64,000 nt of DNA. Origin: Voacanga thouarsii (Eukaryota > Streptophyta > Magnoliopsida > Gentianales > Apocynaceae). The stretch covers positions 5,589,501 through 5,653,500 of the forward strand of contig JANUWF010001176.1 in NCBI GenBank assembly GCA_026120185.1. The letters are read 5' to 3'. Positions 43,780-53,975 of this stretch are shown in pieces. The position numbers were made by a program, and so were the translations under genes. Numbering within the stretch: position 1 is the first letter of the stretch; every line of letters begins with the position of its first letter. Under the pieces are notes generated by a model. The model ran no database searches. It saw only the letters and a program-made list of their open reading frames with translations, and had not been told where the DNA came from.

Positions 43780-44395
43780 TCCGGGTATGTTTATGATTGA
43801 AACAAATATTGCCTTTAGAAATGAGATATGGGTATTAGATACCGGATGTGGATCTCAATTGTGAAATAACTTGCAGGGACTAAAGAGTAGTGGAAGGCTA
43901 AAGAAAGGCGATGTGGACCTACGTACTGCAAATGGGGAAAGATTGCTGCACTTGCTGTAGGGACATACAAGCTGAACCTACCTTCGGGATTAATTCTAGA
44001 ACTAGAAAACTATTATTATGTACCAGTTTTAATGAAAAACATTATCTCAATTGTGTGTTTAGACTTATGTGGATTTTATTTAATATTTAAGAATAAATAT
44101 TGTTCTTTTTCATTAAATGATATTCATTATGGTTTAGTAACTCTGGTTAATGGTTTAAATGTTCTAGACTTGGATAATCCAATTCTCAATATAAACAATA
44201 AGAAATCTAAAATAGATAACTCTAACACTTCTTACTTATGGTATTGTCGTTTGGGCCATGTAAATGAAAATCATGTTTCTAAGTTACACAAGCTTGGTGA
44301 CTTGGGGTCATTAGATTATGAATCATATAGCACATGCGAGTCTTGTTTACTAGGTAAAATGACTAAAACTCCTTTTCCAAGAAAAGGAGAATAGG
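43780..44395 (+). pseudogene. COP4 protease and GAG-pre-integrase
   Basis: The protease reads EIWVLDTGCGSQL (active-site DTG) at about 43,825-43,862, followed by stops. From 44,032 an open stretch of 120 codons reads MKNIISIVCLDLCGFYLIFK (spacing typical of the LKxNLISVSxL block), then LWYCRLGHVNENHVSKLHKL (HxxxGH-type zinc residues) and CESCLLGKMTKTPFPRKGE, which ends the GAG-pre-integrase domain. Confidence 0.88.
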
Positions 44396-44870
44396 CCAAG
44401 GAGTTATTAGAACTCATATATTCTGATGTATGTGGCCAAATGTTAATACAAGCAAGAGGCGGTTACAACTATTTCATAACCTTTATCAATGATTTCTCAC
44501 GATACGGGTATTTGTATTTAATGAAATACAAATCTGAGGCCTTTGAAAGGTTCAAAGACTTCAAGAATGAAATAGAAAAATAACTTGGCAAAAGTATTAA
44601 GACTCTAAGATCTGATCGAGGAGGAGAATACTTGAGCTAAGAATTTCTGAGTTACCTTAGAGATAATGGGATATTATCTCAATGGACTCCACCACATACA
44701 CCTTAACATAGCGGTGTATCTGAGAGAAGGAATCGAACCCTTCTAGACATGGTACGGACCATGGTGGCTTCTACAGACCTACCAAAATCATTTTAGGGGT
44801 ATGCACTAGAAACTTCTATTTATATACTGAATAGAGTTCCGACAAAATTGGTTGATATTACTCTATTTTA
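44396..44870 (+). pseudogene. COP4 integrase core
   Basis: The reading ELLELIYSDVCGQMLIQARG holds the first catalytic Asp. FITFINDFSRYGYLYLMKYK and TLRSDRGGEYLS-stop hold the second. PPHTP-stop-HSGVSERRNRTL holds the Glu. Stops are frequent (44,394, 44,582, 44,638, 44,706, 44,797, 44,869). The open stretch from 44,872 continues the same protein. Confidence 0.88.
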
Positions 44871-44871
44871 G

Positions 44872-45790
44872 ATGTTCTTTGGTAAGAGACCAAAGTTATC
44901 TCACTTGCGAGTATGGAGTTGTCCTGCCTTTGTTAAAAGGCCACAATTAGACAAACTTGATAGTAAGTTTGAGAAGTGTTTCTTTGTGGGATATCTGAAA
45001 GAATCTTTTGGATATTACTTCTATCTACCCTCCGAAAACAAATTGTTTGTTTTGAAGTATGCCATCTTCTTGGAGAAGGAGCATATGCTCAAAGAGGACA
45101 ATAGGAGTAAGATTGAACTTAGTGATGTTCATGAAGATCAAACAAACGAGGATCAACCGTCTAACCCCACATCTATTGAGAGAATAGATGAACCTTTTAA
45201 TACACAAGAACCTCGTAGATCTAGTAGGATACGTGTGGCACCTAAGAGATATGGATTTCTCATTAGTGACTACAATGATGTATTACTCATAGAAGAGGAT
45301 GAGCATACAACCTATAAAGATGTTCTGAACAGTTCAGAATCTGACAAATGGCTTGAGGCCATGAAGTTAGAGATGGATTTCATGTATGACAATCAAGTAT
45401 TGACTTTAGTTGATTCACCCAAATAAACTAAACCTATTGGGTGCAAGTGGATTTTCAAGAAGAAAATGGACATGGATGGTAACTTAGTTACCTATAAAGC
45501 ATGACTAGTGGCGAAGGGTTATCGTCAATAACATGGTATTAACTATGATGAAACCTTCTCGTTAGTAGTCATGTTGAAATCCATCAGGATACTCCTAGCC
45601 ATTACTGCTCATCATGATTATGAGATTTGGCAAATGGATGTGACAATAGCTTCCTAAACCGAAATCTGACTGAGGAAGTGTATATGACACAACCTGAGGG
45701 TTTCACATCCAATGATAGCACAAAGGTGTGCAAGCTGCAAGTCAAGTTGGAATATCCATTTTGATGAAATAATCAAAGAGTTTGGTTTCA
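44872..45790 (+). pseudogene. COP4 integrase C-terminus and RT N-terminal half
   Basis: The first part (184 codons, to 45,426) reads FFGKRPKLSHLRVWSCPAFV, FFVGYLKESFGYYFYLPSEN and EPRRSSRIRVAPKRYGFLIS, ending with the RT start DKWLEAMKLEMDFMYDNQVL. After a stop it continues GCKWIFKKKMDMDGNLVTYK, LVAKGYRQ-stop-HGINYDETF and a MDVT-type version of MDVKTAFLNG. Homology stops near 45,800 at DEPCV, before the YVDD box, where the 3' LTR fragment begins. Confidence 0.88.
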
Positions 45791-45822
45791 TTCAAAACAT
45801 GGATGAGCCTTGTGTTAGACTT

Positions 45823-46969
45823 AATTAGACAGGGCATCATTAATGCATTAAGACTAGCATGTGTTAGACTTCCTAATTTGATCAGGGGGTGGTTCTTATA
45901 ACCGTGACTATTAAGATACTCAAAGTTAACACATGGATGCTTGTTAATGGAACAAGTTCATTGGATAACCTAGCTTTGAGATAATCACATGGATAACTAT
46001 TTAGTGCCAGTGATATAATCTCAATATAGCAAACGTGCAAGTATTCTTAGACTTGAGATCACCAAGGTACTTTGTTTGCTGAGCTTTGTACTTTGATTCC
46101 AATCTCTGGAGCTTAATCGATGGTCACCTATGGGATGGATATTAGGTACATTGTGAGATAAACGAAAGTAGTTGAGAGGGTCAATAAAGGATTCACTACT
46201 CCTAATAGTAGGGGCACATATCTCACGGCCACTTGTAGGAATTACTACTCGAAAAGTCCTTGGCCAAGGCGATTATGTATTGGAAACAGTTCCAATTGAT
46301 ACACATCTAGAGTAGTGGGTTCTTGGTACAAGTACTATTGTATTCGGACTAGAATTAATTCTGGAGGGAGTTGGCACTAATTCCGTACTCCAAACCGAAT
46401 AAGATATTATATGGTGAAAAGAGTTAATTGCACTGAATTTTGTTATTGAAGGGTTCATGTCAAGACACTTGACTTCTTGGACTCTTGGGTAGTCATGATG
46501 TGTTGCTAGATACCGTTCATGATCTGAGAATATGGGTTTATTAATTGATGAATTAATAAACCAATCCTGATTAGAATTAATAGGATGATTTCTAATTAAT
46601 TATGGATTATTAATCTCAAAGACGTTTGGATTAATTTATATCCGCTACTAATTGACCGGGAAACCTAATAGGTCACACACAATAAATAATTATATACTGA
46701 AGATGTTATTTGATAACATAGTGGGGTTAATTGAGAGAAAGAGAAATTATTGTGGATAAATTATAATTAGTTATAATTTGTGATCCAAGTTGTAATTGTG
46801 AGAATATGATGTTTCCAATTATAATTAGGGAATTCTAATAGGATTAAAATTCTTAGTTTTGGAAGGAATTTTCGTGTGATATTAATTATGAGTCACACGA
46901 AACCCTAGCTGGGATTTGAACACACGAAAAACACTGCCACAATCTTCGTCTTCTTCTTCTTCTTCTTCT

Positions 46970-47057
<88 letters not shown>

Positions 47058-47398
47058 TTACTGAAAACGAAAACAGCCCTAGCCGCCATCTTTTTCTGCT
47101 AGCACAGGAAATTTTGGTGCTTGAGTATTCCTCTGTGTAGATTACTGTTAGAGATAATCGGACACTGTGATTATAATGGTTAGACATCCAACTCTTGTGG
47201 AGTTTGCACAAGAGGATTGCTGGATCGCGTCTCGACTTGAAGAAGAAAATTTTTTGTTCTTCGGATGATCACCCAAAGGTAAAAGACGTTACCTTTATTA
47301 TCTTTATGTCTTGTTTTCCATACATAGGCGAGTCCTGGGATGGTATCTCGTTTATTTTATGCTATGCCGTATAGGATACGATCCTGAGATACCCAACA
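45823..47398 (+). repeat. COP4 3' LTR, 5'-truncated
   Basis: It matches 39,536-41,112 of the 5' LTR and ends ACCCAACA. The first 235 bp or so of the LTR and the tract before it are missing. It holds the compound microsatellite at 46,948-47,054. The minus-strand ORFs here mirror those in the 5' LTR and are not genes. Confidence 0.92.
46948..47054. repeat. (CTT)n(CT)n microsatellite, 3' LTR
   Basis: Counterpart of 40,655-40,767, with a CTT run and a CT run of about 80 bp. Confidence 0.95.
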
Positions 47399-47991
47399 CT
47401 AACCCTATTACTATTATTTTTAACATGAATAATTGGCTCTTAGGAAAACTGACATAGGTTCTTGGGAAGATTAACAATTTCCTAAGCTAAGTGTGTTAAC
47501 TACCACAAATTAATTTTCCTTCTAGGTAATGATCTAGAAGATAACTCCATTGAGGGGCTGATCGTTTTTTCTCATTTTCTATGGACATACCTCGCACTAT
47601 AACCTCATGTCCCAGGTTATTAATTACATCATTTCATTAGTTTTAGATCCTTATGATATTTACATTCTATATGGGTTCACTCCCCGGGTGACGCGAGGAG
47701 ACCCACGATCTCTAATAAGGATTGTGGTGGAAGCTGTGTGGCCATTGGAACCCTTCTCTCACTTAATTTTTAAATTAGAGTTTTCTTGAAAAAATATCAT
47801 TTGAAAAGTTTTAATTAAGTTCTTCTTTAACTTAAAATAAAATATCTAAATATATAAAATTCTATATCAAGATTTATATCCTTTGAGAAAATTTTCTTCA
47901 TTGATTAATTTTATTTAAGTTAAGGACTAAATAATTTCAAAATTTTTCCATTTAAAATTTCCTAGAGATTTTGATCTCAAGGTTTTATTTG

Positions 47992-47994
<3 letters not shown>

Positions 47995-48038
<44 letters not shown>
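47995..48038. repeat. (TA)n microsatellite
   Basis: A TA run of about 43 bp in the COP3-A leader. The parallel B leader has no such run at the same place (near 51,770), so it expanded after the copies separated. Confidence 0.95.
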
Positions 48039-48040
<2 letters not shown>

Positions 48041-48576
48041 TTTGCTAAAATGAATTAAAATGGGTTTTCATTTTATCTTACAAAACTTTCTAAATCCAAA
48101 ATATTTTCTATATCAAGAATAAAAAAAAACTTTAAGAAAATAACTAAGGATTAATTTTTGTTTAAGTTAAAATAACCATTTAATTAAAAAAATATTTTGC
48201 CTTGTCAAATAAAATTTTCCAAAGACTTTGGTCTTTGAGAAAATGTGCACATATTAATTAAAATAAATATCATGCTAGAAAACTGTAAACGTTTCCATGT
48301 TTTTCGATTTTTAATCCTAAGTGCTCAAATAATATAATTAAATACATTAATTAAATTAATTAATTATCTTATTTATTCCTAAAACTCATTGACTATTATT
48401 TTTCATACAAAATATTCAAAGAATATTAACTATTTTAAAATAATAACTTTTGCTGGTATGTAACCAAAAATTGGGAAAAAAATAAAAAATTACAAGAAAT
48501 TTTTTTTTTCTTGGTCTTGTGCACCCGCCGCACAGGAACCACGGGTGGGTAGCCATGACCCACAGATGCCCCGGGA

Positions 48577-48618
48577 AGCATCCTGGGCAGGATGCAATTG
48601 CAACGTGCCCAGGATGCT
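48577..48618. other. COP3-A leader hairpin with palindromic loop
   Basis: The arms AGCATCCTGGGCA and TGCCCAGGATGCT are perfect 13-bp complements around a 16-nt loop that contains the palindrome TGCAATTGCA. It lies about 400 nt downstream of the PBS on the element strand. The B leader keeps the palindrome (GATGCAATTGCATC, 52,381-52,394) and much of one arm. Confidence 0.65.
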
Positions 48619-49006
48619 CTACGCATCCCACTTGCACGGCCAAGCCGATTGGTGACTGGGTTGGCAGCTCGGTCTGGCTTCTTCCTTTTTTTTTTTTTTT
48701 TCTACTACTTCATCTTCAATTTTCTCCAGAATGCTGCAACTCTTCGTGATTGATCCAATGCGGCTTCTTGTTATATTTTTCATCAAAAATAATCATTACA
48801 CCCACCTATACCCTTTCAAATTGGGTTTACACAATAGTTAAACAAAGCATTAAGATTTTTACAGCATTTCCTGTACCTCAACGGTGATGTTTATAGATAA
48901 AACTACCCATACGAAAATAGCAAAGGATCTCATGGCTTTCATTAAAAATAGTCTTGCCAATTTTATTTTCCAGCATGCATCAATCCTAGCCCTTTCAAAG
49001 CAACAC

Positions 49007-49018
49007 GCTCTAATACCA
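49007..49018 (-). other. COP3-A primer-binding site
   Basis: The minus strand reads TGGTATTAGAGC, one change from the initiator-Met PBS. It lies two bases inside the LTR 2 end at 49,021. Confidence 0.9.
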
Positions 49019-49020
49019 CT

Positions 49021-50933
49021 TGAAGCTTTGAAATCAACCAGAAGATGTGCAAGCATGAAAACTGAATAGAAAACCAACGACACAGTGTAGCGGAAGGCAA
49101 AAAGAACAATACATTTGCATGTCTTTGATTTGTTTGGACGAGAAAAAGATGATGGAATAACAATGACGGCTTCTTCACTTGAGCTTCTGGTTGAAAACCA
49201 ACAATCCGCCTACTTCTCCAGGGCATGAACACAGAAGCTTTTGCTTCTCAGAATATTCCACCGCCCAATATACATTGGTGAAACAACTTAGGTGAGGAAA
49301 ATCTCTTCTTGATCCTTTGATATTGATTAGCAAAATCAAGAGGACAAGAAAAAGGAAAAAAATGCACGCGAGAGAGAGAGAGAAGAAGAAGAAAGCTTCT
49401 GTTGGGTTTTTTTTTTTTTTTTCAACCTTGTCGTGTGATTTGTATCTAATCAAATAAAATCATATGACTTCATATATCCTAATAACCAACCATGGTGTTT
49501 TAATAATTCAACACATCCAGAGGCTATTAATAGAAATGATTTGGCTTTGCCTAAACTCTTTTGTTCCGTGAATTAAAAAAACCATTTAGTTCAAGCTATT
49601 GTGCCAATAATAATTTATTATTTTCCTTGGACCCAATAAGCCTAAAATAATAACAATTAAATATTTATTTCCTGGGTCTATTAAAATAATCAATAAATAA
49701 TTAATGAGCCTAAATGAACTAAAATAATCATCTAAGCCTTTTATTAACTAGTTTAGGCATAGGTTAATTTTCTAATTATTCAATCTGGGCTTAGGCTCTT
49801 AATAATTATTTAACCAATTAAACTAGATAATAAATTTAATTTTTCTCATTCCTTTATATTATTCTAGTCTAAAAATAAATTAGACTTCTTGAATAAAATA
49901 AAATCCTTTTTATTGAGACATTTTCTCAACCTAAAATCAATTAGGACTTACGGGCTATGCCGAAGACCAAAAAGACATATCGATTTGGCTACTAAAATGA
50001 CCAAAATACCCTTGTTATATAAATAGTTGTATTTTGCATTTTAAATATTTTTTAATATCACCATAAGAAAATATTGACCCAAAGGATAATGCTGCGTTAG
50101 CTATGTCTTCGACCTACAAGTGAAATGACTAAAATACCCCTCTACACATCGCCGTATATTTAGAGAGGAAAGAGTATACTAATACCTCTCTAAAAGACAT
50201 TTACCATTCTTAGACTTCTAATCCAATGATCTACGACTTCTTGAAATATTTTCGTTTTCCATGGAAGCTACCCTAAAGCTATTATCCAAATCATGCTCCC
50301 CAGGGCCCTAGATAATTACATCATTCGAACAACCACAATGGGTGATATAGTTAAATACTATCTTGCACAATCCTTTCTTCACCAACTAATTACATATACC
50401 CAACATACAAGTATATTGGTCCTTATAAAGAACCTCGACTAAGTATATCAAAGTATACACTTCCACCTTTGTCAGACTATCAACTCGACTCAAGCTGTAG
50501 AGTACAAATTCATGCTGTAACAGTAGTAATCTAAGTTTCTATCACATACTTTTAGAAAGCACTATTATAGGTCCTGTTCTACGTATTTAAAATACACTTG
50601 TGTAATGAAATAAGAATACTACTCATTGGCTAAAGTTAAGTCATTCCCTATTTAGAATTTATAACACAATAACCTTGCCATGATGAGATTCCCATTCTCA
50701 TCATTTGATTAAGAATAGTAGTTTATATGTTAAGTATCACATAGTCCATACCTTACTGTGAAAGACCTCCATTCACATGAACTATTTACTTAAACACACT
50801 GGGTCTTTTCCAATGAAAATTATGCACAAATATAATGAAGATTTCGCAAATAATTTTTGAGAAAAAAATACTTTTATTAATGCAAATTAAAATTACATCA
50901 GAAATCTAGTCTAAGAGGGCATACATCCCAATA
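49021..50933 (-). repeat. COP3 LTR 2 (middle, shared)
   Basis: On the plus strand it starts TGAAGCTTTGAAATC after the PBS and ends CATCCCAATA (final CA changed to TA), 1,913 bp. It aligns with LTR 1 along its length, for example AAGCCTAAAATAATAAC near 49,630 and CCCAAAATAATAACC near 34,190. It has the PBS of domain A on its left, but on its right it meets gag sequence, not a polypurine tract. Confidence 0.9.
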
Positions 50934-51137
50934 GAACCTTCCCCGATCACAAGGCAGGTTTCGTAAAAAGACATACTTATACTCCTCAGCTGTGAATATT
51001 ATGTCCATGTTCCTCTTCCAATCCACATAATTTGGACCTGCGGCTAAGGGACTGAAAGAACCTCCACCAACCATTTCTAAAATTTGAAAAATAAAAGAAA
51101 TTCTTAGAATTGTGAAAACAAAATAATTTTTGTGCAC
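50934..51137 (-). pseudogene. COP3-B gag N-terminal fragment
   Basis: The minus strand reads MVGGGSFSPLAAGPNYVDWK, then RNMDIIFTAEEYKYVF and the start of a LPCDRG block, the copia gag N-terminus. It is open for 79 codons if an upstream Met is used. It is cut at 50,934 by LTR 2, and all further gag and pol is absent. Its near-copy is at 39,045-39,290. Confidence 0.85.
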
Positions 51138-52423
51138 TTTATCATCATATTAAACTGACAATAGCTAACCATATCAGTATCATCTTTAACATGATTAATT
51201 TGGCTCTTTGGAAAACAAACATAGTTTTTTGGGAAGATTAACAGTTTCCTAAGCTAAGAGTGTTAACCACCACAAATTAATTTTCCTCTAGGTAATGATC
51301 TTAAAGATAACTCCATCGAAGGGATGGCCGTTTCTTCTCATTTCTTATAGACATGCCTCACACCATAACCTCCAATGTGTCCTGGGTTTTAATTACATCT
51401 TTCTACTAGTTCTAGATCCTTCTTGTATTTCCATCCTATACGGGTTCATTCTCAGGGTGATGCAAGGAGACCCACAATCTCTAATGAAGATTGTGATGGA
51501 AATCGTGGGGCCATTAGAACCCCTCTCCCTCTTATTTTTTAAATAAGAGTTTTCTTGGAAATATCATTTGAAAATTTCAATTAAGTTCTCTTTTAAATTA
51601 AAGTAAAATATCTAAATCAATAAAAAAAATTTCTATGTCAAGGTTTATATCCTTTGAAAAAAAAAAAATTTTCTCATGGATTAATTTTATTTAAGTTAAG
51701 AACTTAATAATTTAAAATATTTTCCATTTAAAAATTCCTAGAGATTTTGATCTCAAGGTTTTATTTGACAAAAATAAATTTTCCTTGGCTAAAAAGAATT
51801 AAAATGGTTTTCCTTTTTAACTTACAAAAATTTCTAAATCCAAAATATTTTCTATGTCAAGGAAAAAAATCTTTAAGAAAATAACCAATGATTAGTTTTT
51901 GTTTAAGTTAAAAGAACCATTTAATTAAAGAAAAATACCTTTCCTTCTCAAATAAAATTTCCCAAAGACTTTGGTCTTTGAGAATTTGTGCACATAGGAA
52001 TTAAAATAAATAGCAAGCTAGCAAACTGTATACATTTTAATACTTTTCTACTTTTAAACCTAAGTGCCCAAATAATAGAATAAATACATTAATTAAATTA
52101 ACGAATGGTCTTGTTTAATCCTAAAAATTTTTTACTATTATTTTTCATGCAAAATATTCAAAGAATATTAATTATTGCAAAGAATAAAAACTTCGCCTGG
52201 TATTGGACCAAAATCTGAAAAGAAATAACCTAAGAAAAATAATATATTCTCGTTAGTTGTGTGCACCGACCACACTAGATCATGACCTATAAAAAGACCC
52301 ATGGACTGTGATCTGCGGGGCGGGTGCTCGTGACCCATGGCCTGCCGCCCATGACCAAATCCGATCACCATCCTCCGCATGATGCAATTGCATCCTGCCC
52401 AGGTCGTGGCCTGCATTGCCGAG
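51138..52423 (-). other. COP3-B leader, PBS-distal part
   Basis: Parallel to 47,404-48,640 without the COP4 insertion. It holds a single CTAAC at 51,165-51,169, which marks the pre-insertion state of the COP4 target. It has a GC-rich end with the palindrome GATGCAATTGCATC at 52,381. It is interrupted by ATH at 52,424 and resumes at 63,029. No gene is seen. Confidence 0.75.
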
Positions 52424-53958
52424 TGATGCGTATTTATTTGGATGTAAAAATCATATAAAAAATAAGCACAGTCCCAATCAAGTTTAAATTAAAACGTTAA
52501 CCCCAAATTACATATATAAGCAAGCGTACTCATCATTAACATAGCATAGGGATTAAATGAGTGTAGATCCTCAAGGAATAAGTATGCATTAATCCCTTTT
52601 CTTTCACTGTTTAACCGACTAAATAAAGTGAAAAAGAAATAAAAACAAAAATAAAATAAAATAAAAATATATACATGTCAAGGATGGAGAATTATGTAAC
52701 TCAAATCATTATTTTAACAAACAAGATCTCAAAGTACCTAATCATTATCAAACTAATTATTCTCTTGGTATCTTGAAGGATTAAAGTAGATTCATTTCTA
52801 TGGTCAATCCATGAAATCATTATCTTCTAGATAAATTAGCATAACTTGGTTTGTCTCAACTAATTTACCCAAAAGACGCATTAAACACAATCCTTGATTA
52901 AATTTTCTTAGTCTGGAAAATTTAAAGCATGAAATTAATCAATGAATCCTTGGTCTAGCAGACATCAATTAACCTTTAATTACTCAATCCTCAACAATTA
53001 ACCCCTTTGGTCTAGCAAGTTAACAGCCAATAAATATGAAATTAATCAATTGCACCCACCATCAACCTCTTTGGTCTAGCAAGTTAATGAAAAGAAACAA
53101 CCAATTAATCTCGTAATAAGCCCAAGTAATTAAATACCAAAAAATAATCAATTAATTAAAAGGTCAAATAACTCTAAATATCATGAATATTTAAAACAAT
53201 GTCAAATTACAATAAAACAATTAATATATCATTATTCAAGAAAAAGAAAACAAAGTAAAAGAAAGCACTCATAGACAAGCCGCATTCTTCCTTTGAAAAC
53301 CTTCTTGCACAACCCTCCTTGAATTAAAGAATTCCTCCTTTGGATTGAGTGATTTTCTATGATAATCTATGAATTCTCTCTTTTTCTCTTGTGTTTTCCA
53401 TCTATTTATAAGCTTAGGAAGTGCCTAAACTCGTTGGTATAGTATTCTTGGTCGAGTTGAAGTAGAAAGATACTAAAACTCCACAGATTACCAAAAATCG
53501 CGTGCAAAAATCAAAATCCCACCATTTCCTTAGTGCATAGCCGGCACTGCCCTGGCTACTGGAGTCGGCTCTGGTTGTGTTCTGTTTCTTCCGTTGTTCG
53601 CCGATTTCTCTCGATTTCAGCATAATATAGTCCAGAGTGTAGTCGGCGCCGCCTTAGCTACTGGAGCTGATGCCGGTTCGGTTCTGTTTCGATCTTGTTT
53701 CAACAATTTTTTGTTGCTTCGAAGTTCGTATCATCAACAGTTGGTCGGCGCCGATTCCTATGTCCTGGCCGGTGCTGCCTGAGTTGTGTTTTACAATGTT
53801 TTTGCTTCGTTTTACACCTAAAATCTAAAATAATTAACAAAATACCTTTCCAAGGGTAAAATCTCAAATATAAATGAATATGACTAGTTATTGAACAAAA
53901 TGTATCACAAAAGAACCTCAAATAATTAGGAAAAATATGACTAATTTAGGCCCTATCA
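52424..53958 (-). repeat. ATH LTR 1
   Basis: The plus strand starts TGATGCGTATTT and ends GGCCCTATCA, 1,535 bp. It has TTTGGTCTAGCAAGTTAA at 53,006-53,023 and 53,070-53,087, and two GC units 102 bp apart (GCTACTGGAG at 53,555 and 53,657). ORFs in it are not conserved. Confidence 0.92.
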
Positions 53959-53975
53959 TATTCCCCCATACTTAG
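53959..53975 (-). other. ATH domain 1 polypurine tract
   Basis: The minus strand reads AGTATGGGGGAATA immediately before the LTR start TGATAGGGCC. The second copy has AGTGTGGGGGAATA at 58,503-58,516. Confidence 0.8.

Larger units (their letters stand above)
39301..47398 (+). mobile_element. COP4: Ty1/copia element nested in COP3
   Basis: The element is 8,098 bp with 5' LTR 39,301-41,112, PBS at 41,114, a long leader, gag, protease, GAG-pre-integrase, integrase and part of the RT, then a truncated 3' LTR (about 45,823-47,398). The end of RT, RNase H, the polypurine tract and the first 235 bp or so of the 3' LTR are deleted. A 5-bp target duplication (CTAAC) flanks it. Multiple stops make it inactive. 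Confidence 0.95.
47404..49006 (-). other. COP3-A leader between PBS and gag
   Basis: It runs parallel to the domain B leader (51,170-52,423 plus 63,029-63,470), sharing for example TCTAGAAGATAACTCCATYG-type and GGGTTCA-type blocks near 47,530-47,700 and 51,300-51,470. There is no coding family. It has a (TA)n run (47,995-48,038) and a GC-rich part with a hairpin (48,577-48,618). ORFs on the plus strand here are chance. Confidence 0.7.

Noticed and set aside
33538..50938. Simple insertion of one COP3 element between 33,543 and 50,933
   Set aside because: Flanks CAGAT and GAACC differ, and the right flank is gag of the same family while the left flank is a chromovirus LTR. An array with LTR 3 as the outer end fits better.
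52900..53100. CRISPR-like array
   Set aside because: The TTTGGTCTAGCAAGTTAA repeats are only two perfect copies plus weaker ones inside a plant LTR. There is no regular spacer structure, and the setting is a plant nuclear genome.
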